Below are positions 54,621 through 64,000 of a stretch of DNA of 64,000 bases, piece by piece (position 1 is the stretch's first letter; every line of letters starts with the position of its first letter). Below the pieces are notes generated by a model. It was not told the origin of the DNA. It was given only the letters and a program-made list of their open reading frames with translations, and ran no database searches. The stretch comes from Meghimatium bilineatum (lineage: Eukaryota > Mollusca > Gastropoda > Stylommatophora > Philomycidae). A program made the position numbers and the translations under genes. The stretch spans positions 99,891,087 to 99,955,086 of the forward strand of contig CM067322.1 in assembly GCA_034231615.1 (NCBI GenBank), written 5' to 3'.

Positions 54621-54970
54621 GTGGGATATTTAGTGCGGATACATATGACATCCACTTACAACGACTTTATAGATACCCTTTATAAAGTTATCCAACTGGT
54701 GGCATTGCACATTTGCACTCTTGCACCCTTGCACTTCATACAACATACACATAGTGGACACTAACATGTCACATATAAATATTGGACACTAACATATACG
54801 AGTAGACCTGCATGCGTTCTGTAAAATCACCCCTTCATAAAGAAATGTTGAAGAAATGTCAATACTGTGTAAAAGTCATACAAATGTCAATTAGGTTGAA
54901 AAAGCGTATATGGTTGATTTTATTGTACTGGGGTTCCCCTCTCATACATGCTCCGTCAAACTCAACGAAG
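54621..54970. other. Unassigned stretch
   Basis: Short local repeats (gcactcttgcacccttgcac) and nothing else recognised. Confidence 0.35.
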
Positions 54971-54971
54971 C

Positions 54972-55070
54972 TGTGCGCCACCTGCTGTTGTGTGTCTTCA
55001 TAGTTGTGCAGGCTTTGAACTTGTGCGCCACCTGCTGTTGTGTGTCTTCATAGTTGTGCTGCCTTGAACT
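54972..55070 (+). repeat. 50-bp direct duplication
   Basis: tgtgcgccacctgctgttgt starts at 54972 and 55022. The copies differ only at their junction. Confidence 0.93.
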
Positions 55071-55165
55071 ATCAATGACTTTACTTATTTGTTTTAAAAC
55101 ATTCATGTTCTCTGCCTCCATACGATGCACAGCATACTGTTCCTTTGCTTCCTTACCAACGACTC

Positions 55166-55245
55166 TATAATGAATATCTATAATGAATATCTATAATGAA
55201 TATCTATAATGAATATCTATAATGAATATCTATAATGAATATCGC
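55166..55245 (+). repeat. 13-bp tandem repeat, 6 copies
   Basis: The unit tctataatgaata is repeated without change. Confidence 0.96.
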
Positions 55246-55640
55246 GTGAGCACACATGTTTGTAATCATAACATGTAACTTCGTGCCTTCAAGCAAAAAA
55301 ATCTCTAGATTTCTAAAAATAAAAAAATAAAAACAACCCCCACTTTCTAAATAAGACGTCACTAGCGGGGTTCAAACCCACGATCTCTTGACCACAAAGC
55401 GAACGGCTTATCTTTAATCTGTAGTTTAAAGTTAAACCATCGACTGGCATGAGAAATAAGAGTGTTGACTCTTCCTCTCTCGGGACTCAGCCAGTATGAT
55501 TTTACAATTATATGTGGAGGCGAATCATGGACATAATATAATTCTGTAAATAATTGTTCCTGAAATAACTTCATCAATGATTCAAATCAAGATCTTAGAT
55601 AGCTGTGACGTCGGTTATGCCTAACCTGAAACGCGTGTTC
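55246..55640. other. Mostly unassigned, with a tRNA-like B box
   Basis: gcggggttcaaacccacgat at about 55366-55385 is, on the minus strand, a T-arm/B-box-like sequence preceded by ttcgctttgtggtcaagaga, resembling a decayed tRNA or SINE head. Confidence 0.4.
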
Positions 55641-55681
55641 TGTGAGTGAGCGTGAGATGCTGGCGGTGGGCTGCGAGTGAG

Positions 55682-55687
55682 TATAAA
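55682..55687 (+). promoter_or_regulatory. Candidate TATA box of an unidentified transcription unit
   Basis: tataaa follows a locally GC-richer block (gatgctggcggtgggctgcg) and is followed about 200 bp later by a good splice-donor match cctcag/gtaatt at 55888/55889. This could be a host promoter and first non-coding exon or a retroelement LTR. Sequence alone cannot decide. Confidence 0.25.
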
Positions 55688-56094
55688 GTCGAACAAGACA
55701 TGGGGAGTTTCATCCTATCAACTGTTTTAGTACCAAGAACAGAATAAAAAGGGGGAATCAAAAACAAGAAATAGCTGTTTCGGAAAGTTTTTAGTGTTTT
55801 AAAACAGACCAGGTGTCTTTTTCGAGAGGGTTTTCAACGCTTCTTCTGCAGTTAAACTACCACATCGTTGTCATAGAGAAAACCTCAGGTAATTATTTGT
55901 TGTATTAATTCAACATATGTTTTAGTACTGTGAACATTGCCTGTTGAAAAAATTAAACATCTAGTAACAAGTCATGTTCCAAGTCAACTATTTTGACATT
56001 TCTTAACTAACTTTTAACCTTTTTGCGTACTCATGCATGCTTCCATCAAGCGGTGTTCGCCTCCTGGTGAAACTAGTTTTCAGTCACCCAGTAT

Positions 56095-56260
56095 TTTTAA
56101 GCATTCAGTGTCACCCTCCATCTGGATATCTAAATTCAAGTAGGAAGCAAGAGGATAAATTAAAAATTCTAGACACCAACGGGGATTAAACAAGGCTGTT
56201 CTAACGACGCCGAATCGCCTTTCAACTAGAGTAAACGGGATTTTCCGTACTCGATTAACC
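56095..56260 (-). mobile_element. tRNA-derived SINE copy
   Basis: The minus strand reads tctagttgaaaggcgattcg (A-box and D-arm-like), gcgtcgttagaacagcc and ttgtttaatcccc (B box), then a body ggtgtctagaatttttaatt. The body recurs at 56500-56545. It has no acceptor stem or CCA-type end. Confidence 0.62.
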
Positions 56261-56494
56261 GCATCTCCACAAAAAAGGGACTTTGTCAAGACATTGAAAC
56301 TGCGTACTCAAGTCACTGAGAACGGACCATTTGAGATTATTACAACAATAGCGAACATTCCGTACAAATATTGATGTATCATCAGTACCAAAAACATAGG
56401 ACATCCGTATTCGTACTACAAGGGCCAATAAGTCTTCTTGTAAACGTAAATAACATAGACAGTACAATTTTGCTTCAAATACTTTCTTATACAA

Positions 56495-56640
56495 GTAAAT
56501 TAAAGTAGGAATCAAAAGGATAAATTAAAAATTCTTGAGACTAACTGGAATTGAACCAGTACCGGTACCAGAACCGGTGCCGTTACAACAGACTAGTTCA
56601 ATTCCCGCTAGTGTCTGGATATCTTTTGCTGTAGGATATT
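56495..56640 (-). mobile_element. Second SINE-like copy and adjoining B-box sequence
   Basis: agtaggaatcaaaaggataa then attaaaaattcttgagacta repeats the body of the SINE at 56110-56170, followed by a B-box complement ggaattgaaccagt. A separate plus-strand gttcaattcccgctagtgtc at 56595 suggests two heads in opposite orientation. Confidence 0.5.
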
Positions 56641-58599
56641 GGTCGCGCAAGAAATGCAGCTGGATCAAGTGCCGGAGAATGCGTTATATCGCAGTTGTAT
56701 TTTTTGCAAGGACACGACACATCCGACTTCAGCAGAAGTCACCCATTTGAAAGTTGGTAATAGTTGCATGAGCCAATTTGTAAAGTAAAATCATGAAGCG
56801 GATGGGATTTGAACCAGGTCCGTTCAGATAGCACCAACCAATTCATAAGTGTTTTGCTCCCACCAACTGAAGTTAGCTGAATACATCTAAGCAGCTATAG
56901 GGATCTTGATAGATCAGTGTATCGTGTCATCACTTCCAAGTTGAGAGACGTAGATTTGATTTTTTCCCCAGTACAATTGGAATAAATTTAGAATTTAGAT
57001 TACAAATGCTTTTTAGGTCGACATACCACATAAATTATTACCAATTCTTCCAAGAAAGTAAAGAGGGAGACATGATGTTGACCACATCATTCCTAACAGC
57101 GCTTTTAATCAGTGACAAATAATTGATTTAACACCGTGCCCCCAATACATCTCAATTATATGTGATCCGTTGAAAAAGACGGAATAAATACAAGGAATAC
57201 CAAAGTACAGTGGCGTCTATTCTCTACCCTTCATGAGCTATATTGAACATCTCAAATTGTTAAACGGGGACTAGTTTTTCATTACGTTTTAGCACGTTTG
57301 GTTTATGCACGAATGCCTACTTCCTGGATAGGATATCAGTCTCTTGGTGCAGACTATTCTCTAAAAACACGGTTGAATATTGGTATCCAGATATTGTTAG
57401 TTGCAGAATACGCGAAATGTTTGTCTGTGCAAATCTTTTTGTGTATTGTCGTTAATAAATTCAGTTAGTCGGCTACAACTGAAATGCTATAGTAGACACT
57501 TTTCCGTCGTTCCAGATGATAGTAGTATTGCTATACCACATATACTCTACTATCCAAGTCCGTGGTGACGTGCAACACACTTCTTGCGTAGTAAGCACTT
57601 TTCTATCTGTCCATACGATAGTGTTAGTGTTGGGCTATAAGAAATATAATATACGTTCAATGGCGATGATGATGGATGATGGATGATGACTGACAAGACC
57701 AATGTAAGCCACAGTTTTCCCACAGCATGTACAGGAATCACAAACCTACTTTATACCTTCGTGTGTGCTGTTGTGTGTCTTCTCAGATGTGCTTCTAACC
57801 CTAACCCTTGATCTATCAGCTATCACTCGCTCCTTTGTTTTCCTACAATTGCTGATTTCTCTCTCCATGAAACACGCTGACATCCTATTCCTATACTTCC
57901 CTATCCATGTCTGTATCAAACATATCGCGTGTGCACTCGTCTTTGTACCAAGGCAGAGGTTGACCGTGAGATCCTTTTTTCAGACTGTAATTCTCCAGAA
58001 AGTAGAGGACTTGGTAGAAAAAGCTATAAGGGAGTCCATATTGCAATTTGATGCTTTAATACAACGTATATAGACTCATGCCCGTAGATGAAATTAGCGT
58101 GATTTGGTCATAATGAAGTTTTAACCCATAACTTTGATCATAATGAAGATTTAACCCATAACTTTGAACTGAATTTAACATTGCTTTGACATGAAATATG
58201 TTTGTTGTCTGGTTTAAGATTGGGGCTAGCCACAGACGTTTAGGTATCAGGACTCAGAAACGAACAAATTTAAGAGGAATTTCCTTGGAAATTTCTCGCG
58301 TAGATCCAATTTTCATTTGTATAGTTAGAGAACAAGTCCTTCTCCATGACAGGTTTGCGTGCTGATCTCATGTAGGTCACTTATCTTGCTGCGTCTGACC
58401 TTTTTGTGTCATGCTTTTTGCTGGTAGGTGGCACAAAGTATACGCAAAGTGACAAATGATCCGTCACATCTGCACATATGAGTGACGCCGTGCGATTCAT
58501 ATTATTTTTTAATTCCGGTTAGTCATTTTATGGTTTTTGTTTTTGTCCGACCCTTTACTCCCTTTTTTTTTGTGTGACTTTTTTTAAAGTTGAAACATT
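56641..58599. other. Unassigned stretch with minor repeats
   Basis: Contains a tRNA-like T-arm (gggatttgaaccaggtccg, about 56807-56825), a (GATG)n-like run at 57663-57690, and a short duplication agtttaacccataactttga near 58120-58165. The 102-codon frame at 57765-58073 has no recognised domain. No gene is supported. Confidence 0.38.
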
Positions 58600-58670
58600 G
58601 TCTGTTTTTGTTGATGTTGTTAGTGAGTTATATTTTTGTTGATGTTGTTAGTGTGTTATGTTTTTGTTTT
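58600..58670 (+). repeat. About 31-bp tandem repeat, 2 copies
   Basis: tttttgttgatgttgttagt occurs at about 58607 and 58636, followed by gagttat or gtgttat. Confidence 0.85.
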
Positions 58671-59206
58671 TCCTCCCTGTACAAATAGATATCCATTTCT
58701 CATTACGTGAAGTTCATACAATCACACCGAGGAAGAACATTGATTCAGTCACAACAGCCAAGTGTGATGAGTAAAGCTGTGAAGTTGCAGACACCGCCGC
58801 GCATCGCTGCGGCACGACGTAGTGTAGGTAAAGATCTTTTATGAATCAGATCTAAAACACACGACTTTTTCATAAGAGTGCCACCGCCTGTTCAGTGGTT
58901 AACCAAACCCGTGTGATCAGTGTCTTCCTCAGCACTAAGTATGTATCTCAGCATTCCTTAACCTTTTCAGAGAATGTGATCTGGTACCCATTTTCTTGCA
59001 GCTGGGTGAGCCACGATAATTAGTTTTTTAAAACGAATAACGGGTGATCTTGAATCCCGGATGACTTGATCGGCGGGCGAGTGACTTGGACCATGTATCT
59101 CTAAGTATAGGGATATGCTACGAGGTTTGCAGATGTCACAGCAAGAACTAATTTAAAAGATATTGTTGGGAGTTCCCTAACTGTATATACATTTCCTAGT
59201 TGCATC
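58671..59206. other. Unassigned stretch
   Basis: Nothing recognised. Confidence 0.35.
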
Positions 59207-60411
59207 AAGGCAATGTAGAATAAATCAAGTCAATGTAGAATAAATCCTGTCAATGTAGAGTAAATCCTGTCAATGTAGAATAAATCAAGTCAATGTAGAA
59301 TAAATCAAGTCAATGTAGAATAAATCAAGTCAATGTAGAATAAATCCTGTCAATGTAGAGTAAATCCTGTCAATGTAGAATAAATCAAGTCAATGTAGAA
59401 TAAATCAAGTCAATGTAGAATAAATCAAGTCAATGTAGAATAAATCAAGTCAATGTAGAATAAATCAAGTCAATGTATAATAAATCATATCAATGGAGAA
59501 TAAATCAAGTCAATGTAGAATAAATCAAGTCAATGTATAATAAAGCAAGTCAATGTAGAATAAATCAAGTCAATGTAGAATAAATCAAGTCAATGTAGAA
59601 TAAATCAAGTCAATGTAGAATAAATCAAGTCAATGTAGAATAAATCAAGTCAATGGAGAATAAATCAAGTCAATGTATAATAAATCATATCAATGGAGAA
59701 TAAATCAAGTCAATGTATAATAAATCATATCAATGGAGAATAAATCAAGTCAATGGATAATAAATCATATCAATGGAGAATAAATCAAGTCAATGTAGAA
59801 CAAATCAAGTCAATGTAGAATAAATCAAGTCAATGTAGAATAAATCAAGTCAATGTAGAATAAATCAAGTCAATGTAGAATAAATCAAGTCAATGTAGAA
59901 TAAATCAAGTCAATGTAGAATAAATCAAGTCAATGTAGAATAAATCAAGTCAATGTAGAATAAATCAAGTCAATGTAGAATAAATCAAGTCAATGTAGAA
60001 TAAATCAAGTCAATGTAGAATAAATCAAGTCAATGTAGAATAAATCAAGTCAATGGAGAATAAATCAAGTCAATGTAGAATAAATCAAGTCAATGTAGAA
60101 TAAATCCTGTCAATGTAGAATAAATCAAGTCAATGTAGAATAAATCCTGTCAATGTAGAATAAATCAAGTCAATGTAGAATAAATCAAGTCAATGTAGAA
60201 TAAATCAAGTCAATGTAGAATAAATCAAGTCAATGTAGAATAAATCAAGTCAATGTAGAATAAATCAAGTCAATGTAGAATAAATCAAGTCAATGTAGAA
60301 TAAATCAAGTCAATGTAGAATAAATCAAGTCAATGTAGAATAAATCAGGTCAATGTAGAATAAATCAAGTCAATGTAGAATAAATCAAGTCAATGGAGAA
60401 TAAATCAAGTC
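59207..60411 (+). repeat. 20-bp minisatellite, about 60 copies in exact register
   Basis: The unit gtcaatgtagaataaatcaa is repeated with substitutions only (cctgt, catat, tggag, ggtcaa). The phase does not slip over 1.2 kb, so no indel has been fixed. The pair tagagtaaatcctgt appears twice, 100 bp apart, and tggagaataaatc units cluster at 59490-59780. Confidence 0.98.
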
Positions 60412-60835
60412 CAACTTGTAGTAAAATAGAGCCTGACATATTGTACTAACAAATACAAGACTGAAGCCACCCCCCCCCCCATATTCCACTTACTCACGGA
60501 AAAAATATCGTCAACATTCCACAAAATAAGGGACACGCTAATTTGTTTTATGTAAAATCCCCCCCCCCTCAAGACATGGCCACATTGAACTGACAAATGA
60601 ATGGACCGTGTTGATAACTTGAACGCAATCATGCAGTTAACACATGTATATGGTATATGTCTTATTCCGTGTCTCTGCCTAGAGTGCAGGACTGGGAGTG
60701 AAGTGTGGTGTTGCAAAAAACGGGTGGAATATATGGAATCAAAAGAAGAGTTGGTCACCAGCACTGAAACCAAACATACAGTTCCCACACGCTGAAGGAC
60801 ATATGAATATGAGATCGGAACAGACAGCTATATTG
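60412..60835. other. Unassigned stretch with two C-runs
   Basis: C-runs lie at about 60468-60480 and 60560-60568. Nothing else recognised. Confidence 0.4.
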
Positions 60836-61065
60836 TAGAAAATAAATCAATAAAAAGTGTGTTTTATAATGTAGCAGAAATCAATAAAAATTGTGTATTC
60901 TAATGTAGCCAATAAATCAATAAAAATTGTGTGTTCTAATGTAGCCAATAAATCAATAAAAATTCGGTTTATAATGTAGCAATTACACCAATAAAAACTG
61001 TGTTACATTATAGCAAATAAATCAATATAAAGTATGTGCTATAATGTAGTAAATAAATCAATAAG
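60836..61065 (+). repeat. About 36-40 bp degenerate tandem repeat, 6 copies
   Basis: aataaatcaataaaaa followed by t.gtg.ttctaatgtagc, diverging toward the end. Confidence 0.9.
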
Positions 61066-61207
61066 GAAGTCTTTTTAAAAAAGCTAAAATTAATTATGTA
61101 TGTTTAGAGATATGACAAACGTATTTCACGACAAACTAGTGATAGTCTTTTTGTAAGTGAACGCATGTCTGCCTCGTGGTAAATCAAATTAGTAAAATAA
61201 TACAAAT

Positions 61208-61388
61208 TGGTTCTTCTTCTTCATCGTTCATTCTCAAATTCCCGCTGGATCTCTCTCTCTTATAGCAGGATAATGGCACTACTAGATTTCCAACAGGATG
61301 TAGTCCACAGAATGGAATACGTTGTGTTGTCGTTTTATTTGCCACAATGGCCCGATGCACCCGTCTTCGGCGGAAAGATGGTTCAATA
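61208..61388 (-). repeat. Interspersed repeat family S copy
   Basis: Plus-strand landmarks cttcttcttcatcgttcatt, attcccgctggatctctctc, ccaacaggatgtagtccaca, aatggaatacgttgtgttgt and cacccgtcttcggcgg. This is the longest copy. Confidence 0.9.
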
Positions 61389-61399
61389 ACGTTTTTACA

Positions 61400-61485
61400 A
61401 ATAGGATAAATACACGGATTCAACGTTTCGACCACTAGGCATTTTTCAGTGACAAAACGTTAGCTAAAACGTCAATTGTGTATTC
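61400..61485 (+). repeat. Dispersed repeat with 'caacgtttcgac' core
   Basis: ggataaatacacggattcaa then cgtttcgaccactaggcatt and a partner aaaacgttagctaaaacg, parallel to the core at 52440-52560. Confidence 0.5.
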
Positions 61486-61558
61486 ATTAATCTGTTTTCA
61501 TTCATCTGTTTTGAATCATGTTTGTACTATTATTGAATACGTGTATTAGTGTGTTGGT

Positions 61559-61571
61559 ATTGTTCTCATTA
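61559..61571 (+). repeat. Target site duplication, first copy
   Basis: attgttctcatta, repeated exactly at 62358-62370 around the family B LINE. Confidence 0.93.
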
Positions 61572-62357
61572 AATCAATAATTTGAGATATGCGGATGACA
61601 CTGTTCTGATTGCAAAAAGTGAGGAAGACCTTCAAGATTTAATAAATGTAGTAGTCACAGAAAGTAAAGAGAAAGCCCTCTTCTTAAATATCAAGAAAAC
61701 AGAAGTAATGGTTATTTCAAAGAAATAAAATAGCACACCTTGCAAGATCAAAGTCAATGATATAGTATTAAAACAAGTCCACCAATTCAAGTATTTAGGT
61801 ATAATGATTAAAGCAGATGGAAGAAGTTCAACAGAAATAAGAAGCAGAATAAGACAGGCAAAAACAACATTCAGAAAAATGAAAAATATAATGTGTAATA
61901 TGACCTTGTCATTAGATGTGAGAAAGGGAGTTCTGCAGTGCTATATAACGCCTATACGAAAATCTTGGACAATAAACAAACTGGAAAGTGGGAGATTGGA
62001 GGCAACAGAGATGTGGTTCTACAGAAGAATGCTTAGAATACCATGGACTGCCAGAAAAACTAATGTAGATGTGTTGAAAGAGTTAAATGCGAAACGGACC
62101 TTAATCAACAATATAAGAAAAAGGCAATCTTTATTTTTTGGCAACTTCATGAGACAGGCAGGTTTAGAGAACATAATCACAACAGGCAAGATTGAAGGCA
62201 CCAGAAACAGAGGGCGACAACGTGAGAAAATATTATACAGTTTGACAACCTGGCACGTCAAGGAAACAACAACGACTTTGATACATAATACTTTGAACAG
62301 AGAGCTGTGGAGAGCCATGACCGCCTACGCCACCCGGCATGGCACCTGATGACGATG
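61572..62357 (+). mobile_element. LINE family B, 5'-truncated, single stop, 13-bp target duplication
   Basis: One frame runs from 61576 to a stop at 62347 with a single nonsense codon (TAA at 61726, where the related copy at 35310 has a Gln codon). Motifs: NLRYADDTVLIAKSEEDLQ (intact YADD), FLNIKKTEVMVISKK, VHQFKYLGIMIKADGRSSTE, LEATEMWFYRRMLRIPWTAR, INNIRKRQSLFFGNFMRQAG, ITTGKIEGTRNRGRQREKIL and a final AMTAYATRHGT. The 3' end is cctgatgacgatg. It begins just upstream of YADD, so the endonuclease and most of RT are missing and it cannot have moved by itself. Perfect duplications of attgttctcatta flank it. Confidence 0.96.
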
Positions 62358-62370
62358 ATTGTTCTCATTA

Positions 62371-62475
62371 CACTTTACACATGCGACCCCAATCTTGGTT
62401 ATTGGATACGTGTATTAGTGTGTTGGCTTTGTTCTTATTACACTTTACACATGCGACCCCTAATCTTCGTTATTA
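62371..62475 (+). repeat. Tandem duplication providing an empty-site copy of the LINE target
   Basis: cactttacacatgcgacccc occurs at 62371 and about 62440, and gtgtattagtgtgttgg occurs at 61541 and 62410. The flank of the LINE was therefore a tandem repeat of roughly 80 bp. The second copy holds ttgttcttattacacttta, the uninterrupted target. Confidence 0.88.
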
Positions 62476-62479
62476 GTAA

Positions 62480-62784
62480 AAGGGCATTGTATCTATAGTT
62501 TTTAATACTACTCTCTCATATGCATTTACCGTAGCCTCCAATTTTCTAACTTATCGAATCATATCTGACATCTTGGGATTTTGATGGTCTGATGGCTAGC
62601 ATTGGATTTTTGCTCGCGTTATACCGAGATTATTTCATTCGTGTGGTATTTTCTCAGACAATATTATCCCTAGCAGCAAATATATGAAGTCAAGATATAG
62701 TCATAGTGAAGACAGACGATAAACTAGGAGAACCCGTGTGAAAGTGAGTTTTTCAACATAAATAAGTCTCTTGTCACTTGAAAA
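62480..62784. other. Unassigned stretch
   Basis: Nothing recognised. Confidence 0.35.
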
Positions 62785-62945
62785 TAATATAGTTGATTAG
62801 ACAGACAGAACTACAGAGGGTGTGAACATGGATCTCAATAACATACAAGAAATTACACACAACAACATCATATCGTACGATATAGGGAGCTCTGGTTTCT
62901 GTCATTTGTTCCAAATACGGCGCTGAAGGAACATAGATAAATAGG
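62785..62945 (+). mobile_element. LINE family A 3' end scrap
   Basis: VNMDLNNIQEITHNN... and a GSSGFCHLFQIRR-like stretch correspond to MSMNLNNTQQLKDL and the end of family A at 1225-1330 and 42280-42400. It ends gaacatagataaatagg, the same tail start as at 42390. Confidence 0.75.
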
Positions 62946-62961
62946 TAGAAGGATTTTAAAA

Positions 62962-63555
<594 letters not shown>

Positions 63556-63703
63556 CCCGTGATAAGGCAAAACCATAGCTCTAAAATTAAAACTCTTTAT
63601 TCCCGAAAGGCAATAACATAGCCAGCTAAGATCACCATTTCTGCCGGTAAGACACTAAAACCTCAATTGTTATAATTCGTCTAAATACATTACGGCATGG
63701 TAG

Positions 63704-63841
63704 GAAATCCCTTCCCGAGATGAATAATTAAAAGTTATTCCTACACTAATCTGAGACTTTATTGACTAATAGAAATCCCTTCCCGAGATGAATAATTAAA
63801 AGTTATTCCTACACTAATCTGAGACTTTATTGACTAATAGA
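63704..63841 (+). repeat. 68-bp direct duplication
   Basis: gaaatcccttcccgagatga starts at 63704 and 63772, and the two copies are identical to gactttattgactaatag. Confidence 0.95.
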
Positions 63842-63897
63842 ACGATCGCAGAAGACATCAATGTTTTTTAACAGTGTAATGATAATGAATCTAACAA

Positions 63898-64000
63898 CCA
63901 CCATCATCAGGTGCCATGCTGACTGGCGTAAGCGATCATGGATCTTCACAATTCTATAGTTCCTGTAACTGTTATCAGCATCGTTTTCGACTGTTTCATG
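63898..64000 (-). mobile_element. LINE family B 3' end entering from the right edge
   Basis: The minus strand ends MIAYASQHGT-stop then cctgatgatgg, the same terminus as 19737 and 62347 (YATRHGT). The rest of the element lies beyond the window. Confidence 0.85.

Noticed and set aside
55366-55440. Possible tRNA gene on the minus strand
   Set aside because: Only the T-arm-like and part of the anticodon-arm-like sequence fit. No acceptor stem can be formed.
56800-56860. Possible tRNA gene (gggatttgaaccaggtcc)
   Set aside because: B-box-like only. The remainder does not fold as a tRNA, so it is treated as a possible decayed SINE head.

Overview
This window reads as repeat-rich, AT-rich intergenic or heterochromatin-like DNA from an animal nuclear genome. 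The evidence is non-LTR retrotransposon fragments in many divergent families, hAT DNA transposons with 8-bp target duplications, tRNA-derived SINE-like sequences, a nuclear tRNA gene with a canonical intron, and about nineteen kilobases of micro- and minisatellites. There is no bacterial gene organisation. The LINE families recall those of lophotrochozoans, particularly gastropod molluscs, but that assignment is from memory and tentative. I find no convincing host protein-coding gene. The only intact functional gene I can support is a tRNA-Leu(CAA) with a 33-nt intron at 2209-2325 on the minus strand.

Layout. 1-3.8 kb: the 3' half of a LINE (my label family A), a family B scrap, the tRNA gene and a family F scrap. 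3.8-8.2 kb: one AT-rich tandem array invaded by a 5'-truncated family C LINE with an 11-bp target duplication, by a second family C tail and by a tRNA-like element. 8.2-15.6 kb: mostly unassigned DNA, a 31-bp minisatellite ended by a 176-bp hAT MITE, a family D tail, and a 1.3-kb internally deleted hAT element with ZMYM1-like transposase remnants. 15.8-17.6 kb: a 33/35-bp minisatellite. 18.2-24.2 kb: a graveyard of LINE 3' ends (families G, B, D, F) and one RNase H-bearing LINE. 24.4-33.2 kb: large satellites with units of 12, 24, 21, 51, 40 and 41 bp. 33.2-42.6 kb: further LINE remnants, including a templated insertion and a nested insertion, with 42-, 28- and 27-bp minisatellites. 42.7-45.0 kb: a 21-bp minisatellite with higher-order structure. 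45-52.4 kb: LINE E and G remnants with 36-bp and 27/32-bp arrays. 52.4-59.2 kb: mostly unassigned DNA with short repeats and SINE-like pieces. 59.2-60.4 kb: a 20-bp array. 61.5-64 kb: a family B LINE with a perfect 13-bp target duplication, a family A tail running into a roughly 0.5-kb (GATA)n tract, and the start of another family B copy.

The families (A-H, and a short repeat S) are working labels defined by shared motifs inside this window. LINE fragments are mostly 5'-truncated and end in short tandem repeats of the type common in RTE-like elements. Long open frames in the satellites are period artefacts, not genes. I found no undescribed multi-gene system. The most informative signals are insertion histories: target duplications, an internal empty site, a templated filler, and microsatellites seeded at LINE tails. 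The higher-order structure of the satellites is the other.
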